A stretch of 64,000 nucleotides of DNA from an uncultured Muribaculaceae bacterium (GTDB taxonomy: Bacteria > Bacteroidota > Bacteroidia > Bacteroidales > Muribaculaceae), in assembly GCA_944321865.1 (NCBI GenBank), contig CALUMZ010000002.1, forward strand, positions 1-64,000, given 5' to 3'. The position numbers and the translations under genes are program-made. Below are positions 10,000 to 19,228 of the stretch, in pieces; the stretch's first letter is position 1, and each line of letters opens with the position of its first letter. The notes below the pieces were generated by a model. That model was not told the DNA's origin and made no database searches. It saw only the letters and a list, made by a program, of their open reading frames with translations.

Positions 10000-10031
10000 C
10001 AAAGTAAACACTTTTTATTGACAAAAACCAA
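10000..10031 (-). promoter_or_regulatory. Candidate susC promoter
   Basis: On the minus strand a TTG (10029-10031) is followed after 21 bp by TTACTTTG (10000-10007), one base off the Bacteroidales -7 consensus TAnnTTTG. No exact TAnnTTTG was found in this intergenic region on that strand, so this is the best candidate rather than a firm call. Confidence 0.4.
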
Positions 10032-10355
10032 GTTTTTTATAAAAAATTCATTCCGCCGACAAAGTTGGTCAATAAAAACTATAAGCAAATAGCGCAAATT
10101 GACATAAAATTGACACTCACAACCATCATTACGTACCTATCAACGGAGCAACCACATTGCAGAAATGTAAAAAACAGAAGTCTTTCACAGTGGTTGTAAT
10201 ATAATTTTAACAACAAATAGTTAATAATCTTAATATTTACGTCTAATTTCACTTTTTCAACAAAAAAGCACCCGAAAATCGCATTTTGCCAATCTCCGGG
10301 CAACATAATATGCGTTTTGCCACAATTGGCCATTAACAACGAGCCACACGGCAAT

Positions 10356-10386
10356 TTTGTTTCTTTGGCTTTTTTGCGTAAGTTTG
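10356..10386 (+). promoter_or_regulatory. Bacteroidales-type promoter of the RluA gene
   Basis: TTTG at 10356-10359 and TAAGTTTG at 10379-10386 are separated by 19 bp. Both boxes match the Bacteroidales primary sigma consensus exactly. The predicted transcription start is about 10393, giving a leader of roughly 18 nt before the ATG at 10411. Confidence 0.75.
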
Positions 10387-10410
10387 CATCATATATAATA
10401 ATGTGTAACA

Positions 10411-11100
10411 ATGGAGATAGTATACGAAGACAACCACATAATAATAGTAAACAAGAAACCGGGCGAAATAGTACAAGGCGACAAAACCGGCGACCGACCC
10501 ATTAGCGAAATGCTAAAAGACTGGTTGAAAGAAAAATACGCAAAGCCCGGGAACGTGTTTTGCGGGGTTATACACCGCCTCGACCGCCCCGTTGGGGGAC
10601 TTGTGGTGTTTGCAAAAACAGGCAAAGGACTGGCACGGATGAACGAACTGTTCCGCAACGGCGAAGTCAAAAAGACCTACTGGGCCATCACAAAGAAGAT
10701 GCCGCCAAAGCAGGAAGATACACTGACGCACTACATAACCACACGCGAGCGCATCAACAAGTCGTATGCCTCGACCACTCCAAAGGAAGGCGCGGCCAAA
10801 GCCGTGCTGAAATACCGCGTCATTGCCCGTGGCGACCGTTACAGCCTGCTTGAAATAAACCTGCTCACCGGACGCAAGCACCAAATAAGGGTACAACTGT
10901 CGGCAATAGGTTGCCCCGTAAAGGGCGACTTGAAATATGGAGCCGAACGCAGCAACCCCGACGGGAGCATCAGCCTGCTGTCGCACCGCATTGAATTTGA
11001 CCACCCGGTGTCGAAGCAACACATCGACATCACGGCCCCGCTGCCCGACGACCGGCTATGGCAAGAACTCGGAAAGATTGCAGCCGAAAACGGGTACTGA
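10411..11100 (+). CDS. RluA-family rRNA/tRNA pseudouridine synthase
   Basis: The 229-residue protein carries the catalytic signature HRLDRPVGG (about residues 53-61) with the nucleophilic Asp, plus 'TGRKHQIRVQLSAIGCPVKGD' of the RluA/RluC/RluD family. There is no N-terminal S4 domain, so it is the short single-domain form. It isomerises uridine to pseudouridine in structured RNA; the exact target base cannot be told. A strong promoter lies just upstream, and the next plus-strand gene begins 172 bp after its stop. Confidence 0.9.
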   Translation: MEIVYEDNHIIIVNKKPGEIVQGDKTGDRPISEMLKDWLKEKYAKPGNVFCGVIHRLDRPVGGLVVFAKTGKGLARMNELFRNGEVKKTYWAITKKMPPKQEDTLTHYITTRERINKSYASTTPKEGAAKAVLKYRVIARGDRYSLLEINLLTGRKHQIRVQLSAIGCPVKGDLKYGAERSNPDGSISLLSHRIEFDHPVSKQHIDITAPLPDDRLWQELGKIAAENGY

Positions 11101-11272
11101 GCACCCTACCGTCAACCCGCCGAGAATCAATCATACCGTGCAACGGCCTTGCTTGCACACATTCGCCGCATTCTCGGCAGACCAAAATATCCGCATCACA
11201 TTGGCAGACACCGGTATACCACCAAAACAGACAACTGCGAATTGATTGCAGAAAAATCCACATAGTTAAAAT

Positions 11273-11821
11273 ATGCAAAACAACAACACGTTTCTGCAAA
11301 ACGAAACCATATACTTGAGAGCCGTAGAACTTAGCGACGTGGACACCCTCTACCGCTGGGAGAACGACACTACCCAATGGGCAACCGCCAACACCCATGC
11401 CCCGCTGAGCCGTACTCAACTGTGGAACTACGCCAACGATTACGACGGCGACATATATGCCCGGCGCAACATTCGCTTCATGATATGCCTCAACGAAACA
11501 AATACAGCTATCGGCACAGTCGACATCTATGACTTCGACCCGGCCAACAGCCATGCTTCGATAGGCGTATACATTTCACGCGCCCAACGCGGCAAAGGAT
11601 ATGGGAATCAAGCCCTTGAAATCGTGGAGCGGTATGCCGGACACTGCATTGGCATCAGGCAATTGATGGCAACCGTTGCAGCCGACAACACAGCCAGCCA
11701 AGCAATGCTCGTCAAGGCCGGCTACACGCTGCGCGGCACCCTGCTCAACTGGTTGCGGCACGGAGAATTGTATAAAAATGCATTGATATACCAATTATCG
11801 ACCCGGCAGGCCACAGAATAA
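11273..11821 (+). CDS. GNAT-family N-acetyltransferase
   Basis: The 182-residue protein opens 'YLRAVELSDVDTLYRWEND', the usual start of RimJ/RimL/SpeG-type GNAT enzymes. The acetyl-CoA motif A is 'YISRAQRGKGYGNQAL' with the Q/RxxGxG/A loop (QRGKGYG), followed by 'DNTASQAMLVKAGYTLRGTL' typical of motif B. It transfers acetyl from acetyl-CoA to an amine on a protein, amino acid or polyamine; the acceptor cannot be deduced. It lies 172 bp after the pseudouridine synthase gene and converges on yqgE. Confidence 0.85.
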   Translation: MQNNNTFLQNETIYLRAVELSDVDTLYRWENDTTQWATANTHAPLSRTQLWNYANDYDGDIYARRNIRFMICLNETNTAIGTVDIYDFDPANSHASIGVYISRAQRGKGYGNQALEIVERYAGHCIGIRQLMATVAADNTASQAMLVKAGYTLRGTLLNWLRHGELYKNALIYQLSTRQATE

Positions 11822-11863
11822 CACCCACCCCTCGTTCAGGCCACCCTTATGCCTGCACCGAAG

Positions 11864-12466
11864 TCAATTAAGCCATGCATTGTCGGGGCAATTAAGCCAA
11901 AGCCGATAACGCTCGCCAAGCATGGCCACCTGCGCACGCCACGCCGCATCTTCCCGGCCAAGCATTATGTCGTCGACACAGCCCAATTTCGTGACAGCCC
12001 AATCGTGATTGTCAAGTTCCCGGCGCAATTGCCCACGGCTCCAGCCACTATATCCGACAAAGAAACGAATCCGCCCTTCAACAGGGCAACCACTCGATAT
12101 ATAAGATTTCACAGCTTCAAAGTCGCCACCCACAAAAAGCCCCGGAGCCACCTCTATCGAATCGGGGAAAAGATTGCCAAGCGTGTGCAAATAATACAAT
12201 CGGTCATTATGGACCGGACCGCCGACAAACACCGGCACATCTTCTGAAGTCTCGACATTCTCTATCAGCTCATCGAGCGTATACCCCGACAAGCGATTAG
12301 TCACCAAGCCCATGGTGCCGCCATCGGCAGAATGCTCGATGATGCACACCACCGAACGACGGAAGCAGCTGTCGCCGAGGAAAGGTACAGCCACCAACAA
12401 ATCGCCCGCACGAGGATCGGGCTGGACTATTTTCACGTCGAATATGTCACCCAATGTATTTTCCAT
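11864..12466 (-). CDS. yqgE: YqgE/AlgH family protein (DUF179)
   Basis: The 200-residue protein matches the YqgE/AlgH family throughout. It has 'GDLLVAVPFLGDSCFRRSVV' near residue 20, 'GTMGLVTNRLSG' (about 50-61), 'VFVGGPVHNDRLYYLH' and 'RFFVGYSGWSRGQL', all family signatures. Family members are widespread small soluble proteins with no agreed biochemical function. The gene is convergent with the GNAT gene and divergent from thrA. Confidence 0.9.
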   Translation of the reverse strand: MENTLGDIFDVKIVQPDPRAGDLLVAVPFLGDSCFRRSVVCIIEHSADGGTMGLVTNRLSGYTLDELIENVETSEDVPVFVGGPVHNDRLYYLHTLGNLFPDSIEVAPGLFVGGDFEAVKSYISSGCPVEGRIRFFVGYSGWSRGQLRRELDNHDWAVTKLGCVDDIMLGREDAAWRAQVAMLGERYRLWLNCPDNAWLN

Positions 12467-12641
12467 GTTCCTTATTCCTCACATTGCGCCACACATGTAT
12501 TGTGCAATCCCACTACGAATATACAAAAAACGAGAACAACAAGCAAGAACGGCCGCACATTTATTTGAGCCTTACGGCCATATTACAACGCTTTATACCT
12601 AAATTTAGATTTTTATCTTAGTTTCGATAGGAAAAAAGTAT

Positions 12642-12649
12642 TACCTTTG
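12642..12649 (+). promoter_or_regulatory. Candidate -7 box of the thr operon
   Basis: TACCTTTG matches TAnnTTTG exactly, about 73 bp before the thrA start. No clear TTTG lies 19-20 bp upstream. I see no threonine- or isoleucine-rich leader peptide, so classical attenuation is not supported. Confidence 0.5.
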
Positions 12650-12721
12650 AAAAGTGAAAACTATTTCACATAATTATTCAACGACGGATAATATTTTATT
12701 CATTTTTCCCAATATAACGAA

Positions 12722-15160
12722 ATGAAAGTATTAAAATTCGGCGGCACATCGGTGGGAACGGTGGAAAGCCTGCGCAACGTCAAGCAGATAGTTGAAAGTT
12801 GCGACGAACAGGTGATAGTAGTGGTGTCGGCCTTGGGCGGCATCACCGACCAACTCATCAACACCGCACGACAGGCCTCAAAAGGCGACATGGGATACCT
12901 GCAAAACTACGCAGCCATCGTGGAACGCCACAACAAAGTAATAGATGGCATAGTTCCCGAAAACCGCAAACTCGACGTGCAGTCAATCATCTCACCCTTG
13001 CTCGAAGAATTGGGCAACATCTATCGCGGCGTGGCTTTGATAAAAGATCTCTCCAACCGCACCCTCGACATCATCGTGAGCTACGGCGAGCGACTGTCGT
13101 CGGTAATCATCAGCCGCGTAATCAACCACGCCCGGCACTACGACGCACGCAACTTCATAAAGACCGAAACACAATTCAACAAGCATATAGCCGACCTCGA
13201 CCTGACAGAAAAACTAATAAAGCAAACTTTCGAGAACTTCTCCTCGCAAGTGGCCGTGGTACCGGGATTCATATCGACCGACCGCGACAGTGGCGACATT
13301 ACCAATCTGGGACGTGGAGGCAGCGACTACACGGCAGCCCTCATTGCTGCCGCACTCGACGCACGCCAACTTGAAATATGGACCGACGTGGACGGCTTCA
13401 TGACTGCCGACCCGCGCGTGATTTCTTCGGCCTACGTCATCAACCATCTCACCTACATCGAAGCAATGGAATTGTGCAACTTCGGTGCCAAAGTGGTGTA
13501 CCCACCCACAATCTATCCGGTATACCACAAAAATATACCTATATTAATAAAGAACACTTTCAACCCGTCGGCCACCGGTACACTCATCACCGAGCACATT
13601 CCGGCCAATGAGCCGAAAGCCATCAAGGGCATTTCATCCATCAACGACACCTGCCTCGTCACCCTCACCGGCTTTGGCATGGTGGGTGTGATAGGAATCA
13701 ACTCCCGCATATTCAATGCCCTTGCGCGTAACGGGGTGAGCGTATTCCTCGTTTCTCAGGCATCTTCGGAACACAACACTTCGTTTGCCGTCCGCAACAG
13801 CGATGCCGAAACGGCAGTGGCCGTGTTGAAAGAAGAATTTGCCGCCGAACTCACCACCGGCGAGATTAGCGACATCACTCCCGAGCGCGATCTCGCAACA
13901 GTGGCCATCGTCGGAGAAAACATGAAGCACACGCCGGGCATAGCAGGAAAACTGTTCAACACGCTCGGTCGGAATGGCATTAACGTAATTGCATGCGCCC
14001 AAGGCGCATCCGAGACCAACATCTCGTTTGTAATCAAGCTCGACAGCTTGAGGAAAGCCCTTAACGTGATTCATGACAGTTTTTTCTTATCAGACACACA
14101 AGTCCTGAACCTGTTTGTGACCGGAATCGGTAATGTTGGACGAAACTTGTTACAGCAGATTAGCAAGCAACGCGCTAACCTGATTAACGACAAGGCTCTC
14201 GAACTTCGTGTGGTAGGATTAGCCAATTCACGCAAATGCGTGTTCTCGCGTCGGGGTATCGACATCGATGACATCGACAACGTGCTGGAAAACGCCGACA
14301 TTGAAGCCTCTCCAAGGCGAATCGCCGACGAAATCGTGAAAATGAATATCTTTAACTCGGTATTCGTCGACTGCACAGCCTGCAAGGAAATCGCCGACGA
14401 ATACAAGACGCTGCTCAGCCACAACGTAAATGTGGTGGCAGCCAATAAGATTGCTTCGTCATCGAAATACTCCACATATCGCGAACTGAAACAAATCGCG
14501 GCCAAACGCGACGTAAAATTCCTGTTTGAGACAAATGTGGGAGCCGGGCTGCCAATCATTAACACAATCAACAATCTCATAAACTCCGGCGACAAAATAC
14601 TGAAAATCGAGGCCGTACTCTCGGGCACGCTAAATTATGTGTTCAACACCGTCAGCAGCGACATCCCGCTGAGCCGCGCCATAGAAATGGCCAAGGAAGC
14701 CGGATACAGCGAACCCGACCCGCGCATCGACATGAGCGGTCGCGATGTGATACGCAAAATCGTCATTCTTGCCCGTGAAGCCGGATATGAGGTAGAACAA
14801 GAAGATGTGGAAACCGAAGATTTCATACCGCAAGAATGCTTCAACGGCAACGCTGCCGACTTTATCGACAACGTGAAACAGCACGATGCCGCATTTGAAC
14901 AAATGCGCCGGAATGCCGAGCTCAACCGCCGCCACATTCGGTTTGTTGCCAAGCTCGACAACGGCCACGTTTCTGCCGGCCTGCAAGAAGTCGAGGAAGG
15001 ACACCCGTTTTATTCCCTCGAAGGCAGCAATAACGTAATTCTCATCACCACCGAGCGTTACAAAGAATACCCGATGGTTATCAAAGGGTATGGTGCCGGT
15101 GCCGAAGTAACGGCTGCCGGCGTGTTTGCCGATATTATAAGCATTGCCAATATCCGATAA
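12722..15160 (+). CDS. thrA: Bifunctional aspartokinase / homoserine dehydrogenase I
   Basis: The 812-residue protein joins two enzymes. Residues 1-290 are the aspartokinase domain (KFGGTSVG at 4-11; 'GRGGSDYTAALIAAAL'). Residues about 300-455 hold the ACT regulatory region ('GFGMVGVIGINSRIFNALA'), and from about 460 on comes homoserine dehydrogenase, with the NAD(P) fold 'VTGIGNVGRNLL' and 'NVGAGLPIINTI'. It phosphorylates aspartate and later reduces aspartate semialdehyde to homoserine; the ACT domains usually allow threonine feedback. It is first in a three-gene operon with 33 bp and 20 bp gaps. Confidence 0.97.
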   Translation: MKVLKFGGTSVGTVESLRNVKQIVESCDEQVIVVVSALGGITDQLINTARQASKGDMGYLQNYAAIVERHNKVIDGIVPENRKLDVQSIISPLLEELGNIYRGVALIKDLSNRTLDIIVSYGERLSSVIISRVINHARHYDARNFIKTETQFNKHIADLDLTEKLIKQTFENFSSQVAVVPGFISTDRDSGDITNLGRGGSDYTAALIAAALDARQLEIWTDVDGFMTADPRVISSAYVINHLTYIEAMELCNFGAKVVYPPTIYPVYHKNIPILIKNTFNPSATGTLITEHIPANEPKAIKGISSINDTCLVTLTGFGMVGVIGINSRIFNALARNGVSVFLVSQASSEHNTSFAVRNSDAETAVAVLKEEFAAELTTGEISDITPERDLATVAIVGENMKHTPGIAGKLFNTLGRNGINVIACAQGASETNISFVIKLDSLRKALNVIHDSFFLSDTQVLNLFVTGIGNVGRNLLQQISKQRANLINDKALELRVVGLANSRKCVFSRRGIDIDDIDNVLENADIEASPRRIADEIVKMNIFNSVFVDCTACKEIADEYKTLLSHNVNVVAANKIASSSKYSTYRELKQIAAKRDVKFLFETNVGAGLPIINTINNLINSGDKILKIEAVLSGTLNYVFNTVSSDIPLSRAIEMAKEAGYSEPDPRIDMSGRDVIRKIVILAREAGYEVEQEDVETEDFIPQECFNGNAADFIDNVKQHDAAFEQMRRNAELNRRHIRFVAKLDNGHVSAGLQEVEEGHPFYSLEGSNNVILITTERYKEYPMVIKGYGAGAEVTAAGVFADIISIANIR

Positions 15161-15193
15161 ACACTTAATGCTCACAAAAGGAACTCAAAGCCA

Positions 15194-16408
15194 ATGAAAC
15201 ACATAATCATATTAGGCGACGGAATGGCCGACGAACCAATAGCGGCCTTAGGCGACCGAACCCCGATACAAGCCGCCGACACCCCGGCTATGGACTGGCT
15301 CGCAGGAGCCGGACGCACGGGAAGGCTTTTTACCGTTCCTCCCGGATACGAACCGGGCAGCGAAGTGGCACACCTGTCATTATTGGGATATGACCTTTCA
15401 AAAGTGTTTGAAGGGCGCGGCACCCTCGAGGCTGCAAGCATGGGAATACCTGTCGAAAACGGGGAGATGGCCATGCGATGCAACCTCATCTGCATCGACA
15501 ATGGTATCATCAAAAACCATTCGGCCGGGCACATAAGTGATGCCGAGGCACACGAACTGATAGCTTTTCTTGAATCGAAATTAGGCAACGACGCCATCCA
15601 CTTCTTTCCCGGAGTCTCTTACAGGCACCTGCTGAAGATTTGCGGAGGCGATAAACGGTTGCATTGCACACCGCCTCATGATGTTCCGGGAACTCCGTTC
15701 CGGAATGTCATGATAAGGGCATTGACTCCCGAAGCCGAAGATACCGCCAAGCTGATTAACAACCTGATACTGCAATCGCAAGAATTGCTTGCCTCTCACC
15801 CGGTTAATTTACGACGCATCGCCGAAGGGAAAGACCCGGCCAACAGCATCTGGCCTTGGTCGCCCGGATACCGTCCGGCAATGGACACCCTAAAAGTAAA
15901 GTACGGGGTAACGCGCGGCGCCGTGATTTCGGCTGTCGACCTCATTCGCGGCATCGGCGTTTATGCCGGCCTTGAACCTATCGCCGTAGAAGGTGCAACC
16001 GGACTATATAACACAAATTACGAAGGCAAGGCACACGCTGCCATCGAGGCTTTACGCAACGGTTACGACTTCGTTTTCCTCCATGTCGAGGCAAGCGACG
16101 AAGCAGGGCATGAAGGCGACTACGAACTGAAAGTAAAAACCATCGAAGCCCTCGACCACCGCATCTGCCAACCTATCATCGATGCAACGCTCGAAATGGA
16201 CGAACCTGTCACCATCGCACTGCTGCCCGACCACCCCACCCCGTGCAGGCTGCGAACCCACACGGCGGCTCCGGTGCCGTTTGCCATTTTCCGCCCGGGC
16301 GAACGCCCCGACCGTGTTCCTCGTTTCGATGAAGAAGTAACCCAATACGGAATGTACGGGACTCTTTACCGTGATGAATTTATAAATGCTTTGTTCAACG
16401 ACAATTAA
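15194..16408 (+). CDS. Proposed homoserine kinase of the phosphoglycerate-mutase superfamily
   Basis: The 404-residue protein belongs to the cofactor-independent phosphoglycerate mutase (ApgM-type, alkaline-phosphatase superfamily) family. It starts 'IIILGDGMADEP' with a metal-binding Asp, then 'GSEVAHLSLLGYD' and the metal motif 'HVEASDEAGHEGD'; 'LLPDHPTP' supplies the second Asp-His pair. No GHMP-type thrB is present, while this gene sits between thrA and thrC. Proteins of this type in thr operons have been proposed as replacement homoserine kinases, so homoserine phosphorylation is the likely role. Phosphoglycerate mutase activity is the alternative. Confidence 0.85.
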   Translation: MKHIIILGDGMADEPIAALGDRTPIQAADTPAMDWLAGAGRTGRLFTVPPGYEPGSEVAHLSLLGYDLSKVFEGRGTLEAASMGIPVENGEMAMRCNLICIDNGIIKNHSAGHISDAEAHELIAFLESKLGNDAIHFFPGVSYRHLLKICGGDKRLHCTPPHDVPGTPFRNVMIRALTPEAEDTAKLINNLILQSQELLASHPVNLRRIAEGKDPANSIWPWSPGYRPAMDTLKVKYGVTRGAVISAVDLIRGIGVYAGLEPIAVEGATGLYNTNYEGKAHAAIEALRNGYDFVFLHVEASDEAGHEGDYELKVKTIEALDHRICQPIIDATLEMDEPVTIALLPDHPTPCRLRTHTAAPVPFAIFRPGERPDRVPRFDEEVTQYGMYGTLYRDEFINALFNDN

Positions 16409-16428
16409 CCAAAATCAATACTCTCGAT

Positions 16429-17739
16429 ATGGAATATTATAGCACCAACAGACAATCACCCCCGGTAACATTGCAAGAAGCCGTAATACGCGGCCTTGCA
16501 CCCGACCGCGGGCTGTATATGCCTCAACGAATAAACTCATTGCCTAAGGCTTTCTTCAACAATATTGCCCAGATGTCGCTGCAAGAAATTTCCTACGCCG
16601 TGGCCAATACGCTATTTGGCGATGACATTGAAAGCGACATACTCAAAGACATAGTTTACGACACTCTGAACTTCGACATACCACTGCGCCACGTATCGGG
16701 CGACAATTATTGCCTCGAATTGTTCCATGGCCCGACGCTTGCATTCAAGGATGTCGGCGCACGTTTCATGGCACGAATGCTTAGTTATTTCAACAAGGTG
16801 TCGGGGGAAAACCGTTGCATAAACGTCCTTGTTGCCACATCGGGCGACACCGGGAGCGCCGTGGCAAACGGATTCCTCGGCGTACCCGGCGTACATGTAT
16901 ATGTCCTATACCCACAAGGCAAGGTCAGCAAAATACAAGAAGCACAATTCACCACTCTTGGCCGGAACATTACCGCACTTGAAGTAAACGGGACTTTCGA
17001 CGACTGCCAAGCTTTGGTGAAAAACGCATTCATGGACAAGGAATTAAACGAAGCTATGATGCTCACAAGTGCCAACTCTATCAATGTCGCACGCTTCTTG
17101 CCGCAATCGTTCTACTACTTCTACGCATACTCGCAACTTGCACAGCGAGAACAAAACACAAGCAATATCGTTGTTGCTGTTCCAAGCGGAAACTTCGGCA
17201 ACCTTGCCGCCGGGCTGATTGCCAAGCGCATGGGACTGCCCATAAAGAGGTTTATCGCTGCCAACAACAGCAATTGCGTATTCTTCGACTATCTGCGCAC
17301 GGGCAAGTACGAGCCGCGCCCGTCGATTGCGACCATTGCCAATGCCATGGACGTGGGCGACCCGAGCAATTTTGCCCGAATCCTCGATTTATACGGACAT
17401 TCACACGATGCCATAAGAGCCGTCATAAGCGGCTGCACATACAGCGACGAACAGATAAGCGAAACGATTGCCGATACATACCGCAACTGCGGCTACCTGC
17501 TCGACCCTCACGGAGCCGTGGCCTACCGTGCAATTTCCGAACTGTTGCGCCCCGGCGAAATAGGCGTGGCTCTCGAAACGGCTCACCCGGCAAAGTTCTG
17601 CAACACAGTGGAGAGCATTATAGGGCAACCGGTGGAAATTCCCGACAGGTTGAAGAAATTCATGGACGGCACCAAAGAGACCGTCAAGATAAATTCAGGC
17701 TTCCATGCCTTCAAAAAATTCCTGCTGAAAACCCTGTAA
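16429..17739 (+). CDS. thrC: Threonine synthase
   Basis: The 436-residue protein is a PLP enzyme of the threonine synthase family. The PLP lysine lies in 'FHGPTLAFKDVGARFMARM' (Lys107), and the phosphate-cradle motifs 'ATSGDTGSAVANGF' and 'VPSGNFGNLAAGL' are intact. The start 'YYSTNRQSPPVTLQEAVIRG' is also typical. It converts O-phosphohomoserine to threonine. It is the last gene of the operon, 20 bp after the kinase gene; its stop codon is the first triplet of a 61-bp repeat with a strong hairpin that probably ends the operon. Confidence 0.97.
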   Translation: MEYYSTNRQSPPVTLQEAVIRGLAPDRGLYMPQRINSLPKAFFNNIAQMSLQEISYAVANTLFGDDIESDILKDIVYDTLNFDIPLRHVSGDNYCLELFHGPTLAFKDVGARFMARMLSYFNKVSGENRCINVLVATSGDTGSAVANGFLGVPGVHVYVLYPQGKVSKIQEAQFTTLGRNITALEVNGTFDDCQALVKNAFMDKELNEAMMLTSANSINVARFLPQSFYYFYAYSQLAQREQNTSNIVVAVPSGNFGNLAAGLIAKRMGLPIKRFIAANNSNCVFFDYLRTGKYEPRPSIATIANAMDVGDPSNFARILDLYGHSHDAIRAVISGCTYSDEQISETIADTYRNCGYLLDPHGAVAYRAISELLRPGEIGVALETAHPAKFCNTVESIIGQPVEIPDRLKKFMDGTKETVKINSGFHAFKKFLLKTL

Positions 17740-17797
17740 CCGGGGCAGCGGAATCAAAATCGAGGGGCGTGCATCATGTGACCGATGCACGCCCCTA
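17737..17797 (+). repeat. 61-bp repeat, copy 1, with thrC-end hairpin
   Basis: This copy begins at the thrC stop codon and matches 19126-19186 in 60 of 61 positions. It contains a 13-bp perfect stem, AGGGGCGTGCATC at 17763-17775 pairing with 17784-17796, with an 8-nt loop. Placed right after thrC, it probably acts as the operon's transcription-end or mRNA-stabilising hairpin. The duplicate elsewhere makes it a dispersed repeat. Confidence 0.85.
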
Positions 17798-17879
17798 CTA
17801 TTATATGCTTTCCTCTAATGCTATATTTTTTAGTATCAATGCACGGTCTTTAAACCCATGCGGCTAAAGAACGTTTGGA

Positions 17880-19022
17880 TTAATAACTATTTGTTTCCAG
17901 TTCTTTCTCTATTTCTTCAACAGTAGGCAGGCTGCCTCTAAAATCCTTTGGCAAGGCTTGTCCTAATTCGTAATCGGAAATTCCGATAGGTTTGTGAATA
18001 TCGCGCAAGGCATATTCAGCCTTGATACGGTCTTTTGTGCGACAAAGCAACAAACCTATGGTACGGTTGTCGCCTTGCCTGCAAAGGGTGTCGTCAACAG
18101 CAGAACAATAGAAGTTCAGTTTGCCGATGTATTCCGGTTTAAAGTCAGTGTCTTTCAGCTCTATAACCAAATACCTATGCAGGAATGTATTGTACATAAG
18201 TATGTCTATGTAATAATCATCGCCCGATACCTCTATGTGGTATTGCCTTCCCATAAAGGCAAAGCCTGCTCCCATTTCCATGAGGAACTTTTCTACGTGC
18301 CTGACTAATCCTATTTCCACATCACGCTCGTTATACCGGTCGGTAAAAGTAAGCATGTCGAATATATATGGGTCTTTGAGCATTGCCTTTACTTCGCCGG
18401 CCTCTGGTGCCGGCAATGTTTCAGTGAAATTGTTTGCCAAAGCCCCATGCTTGCCGTAATAATCAAGTTTTATGGCCTCTTGCAGATAACGGGTTGTCCA
18501 ATGCGATGTTATGCTTTGTACCATATACCAATAGCGGGCACGTATATCTTTGACTTGTTGCATTAGCACAAGGTTATGAGTCCAGTCCAAATGCCTGATG
18601 GGGAGCGTGAAATTATATTCACCAAATTGCGAAATCGGTGATTTCGTAATTGCTCCTTGCGATATGTGTGTTTGGCTCTTTGTTGGTGTCGTACCGCTTC
18701 TTTTCACCATCGTAAGGTCTTGGTTGTATTCGTTAAAGAACTGCACCATATATTGCATGTTGCGCATGGTAAATCCTTTTATTTCCGAGTATTCATTCTT
18801 CAAGTCCTCAGCCAATCTTTGCAGGGTCTTTTTGCCCCAGCCATCGGCATTCAGGTTTTGTTGTAACATACCACCGATGTCCCAATACATTCGCAGCATT
18901 TCTTCGTTGGCAGTGTATATTGCGCGGTGTTGGGCAAGCAATACCCTTTGCCTTATTTGGCGCAACAGGGTAGCATAGTTGTTGAAATTGTCGGCCGATT
19001 GTGTGTTTTTGTCGGTACCCAT
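17880..19022 (-). CDS. DUF1016/YhcG-family PD-(D/E)XK nuclease-domain protein
   Basis: About 380 residues. The N-terminal half ('YATLLRQIRQRVLLAQHRA', 'MLRMYWDIGGMLQQ', 'GWGKKTLQRLAEDLKNEY') matches the YhcG N-terminal helical domain. The C-terminal half ('YIDILMYNTFLHRYLVIELK') shows the D...ExK core of a PD-(D/E)XK nuclease fold. I chose the ATG at 19022 because a consensus -7 box (19042-19049) lies inside the longer frame that begins at 19052. Such genes accompany type I restriction systems and mobile DNA, but their substrate is unknown. Two copies of a 61-bp repeat flank this gene, which suggests acquisition. A paralogue lies at 40377-41483. Confidence 0.9.
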   Translation of the reverse strand: MGTDKNTQSADNFNNYATLLRQIRQRVLLAQHRAIYTANEEMLRMYWDIGGMLQQNLNADGWGKKTLQRLAEDLKNEYSEIKGFTMRNMQYMVQFFNEYNQDLTMVKRSGTTPTKSQTHISQGAITKSPISQFGEYNFTLPIRHLDWTHNLVLMQQVKDIRARYWYMVQSITSHWTTRYLQEAIKLDYYGKHGALANNFTETLPAPEAGEVKAMLKDPYIFDMLTFTDRYNERDVEIGLVRHVEKFLMEMGAGFAFMGRQYHIEVSGDDYYIDILMYNTFLHRYLVIELKDTDFKPEYIGKLNFYCSAVDDTLCRQGDNRTIGLLLCRTKDRIKAEYALRDIHKPIGISDYELGQALPKDFRGSLPTVEEIEKELETNSY

Positions 19023-19041
19023 ATTTACCTTTAACTTGCTA

Positions 19042-19049
19042 CAAATATA
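19042..19049 (-). promoter_or_regulatory. Candidate -7 box of the DUF1016 gene
   Basis: TATATTTG on the minus strand matches TAnnTTTG. A start of transcription near 19035 leaves only the ATG at 19022 as initiator. It therefore argues against the 10-residue longer frame. Confidence 0.45.
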
Positions 19050-19125
19050 CATTTTTTATTCCAAAAGGAGCTTCTCTCCATAATGCTAATTTAACCATTT
19101 TGAAAACTAATGACCGATTGGGATT

Positions 19126-19186
19126 TAACCGAGGCAGCGGAATCAAAATCGAGGGGCGTGCATCATGTGACCGATGCACGCCCCTA
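19126..19186 (-). repeat. 61-bp repeat, copy 2, with hairpin
   Basis: Same sequence as 17737-17797 with one substitution, in the same orientation on the plus strand. Stem and loop are identical. On the minus strand it follows the carbonic-anhydrase-like gene and is trailed by CGATTTTG, so it may end that transcript. Together with copy 1 it flanks the DUF1016 gene as a direct repeat. Confidence 0.85.
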
Positions 19187-19228
19187 ACTTATTTTATAAT
19201 TATCCAACCAAATGCCTCAGAAGTCGCA

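Larger units (their letters stand above)
9769..10410. other. 642-bp divergent intergenic region between susC and the RluA gene
   Basis: AT-rich and without a convincing gene. It holds the RluA promoter on the plus strand, a candidate susC promoter on the minus strand near 10000-10031, and a hairpin with 9-bp arms (TTTTTTGTT at 9947-9955 and AACAAAAAA at 9964-9972). If the susC promoter call is right, the susC leader is about 225 nt, long enough for post-transcriptional control. Confidence 0.6.

Noticed and set aside
12467-12721. Threonine attenuator leader peptide before thrA
   Set aside because: No short frame rich in Thr/Ile codons followed by competing hairpins is present.
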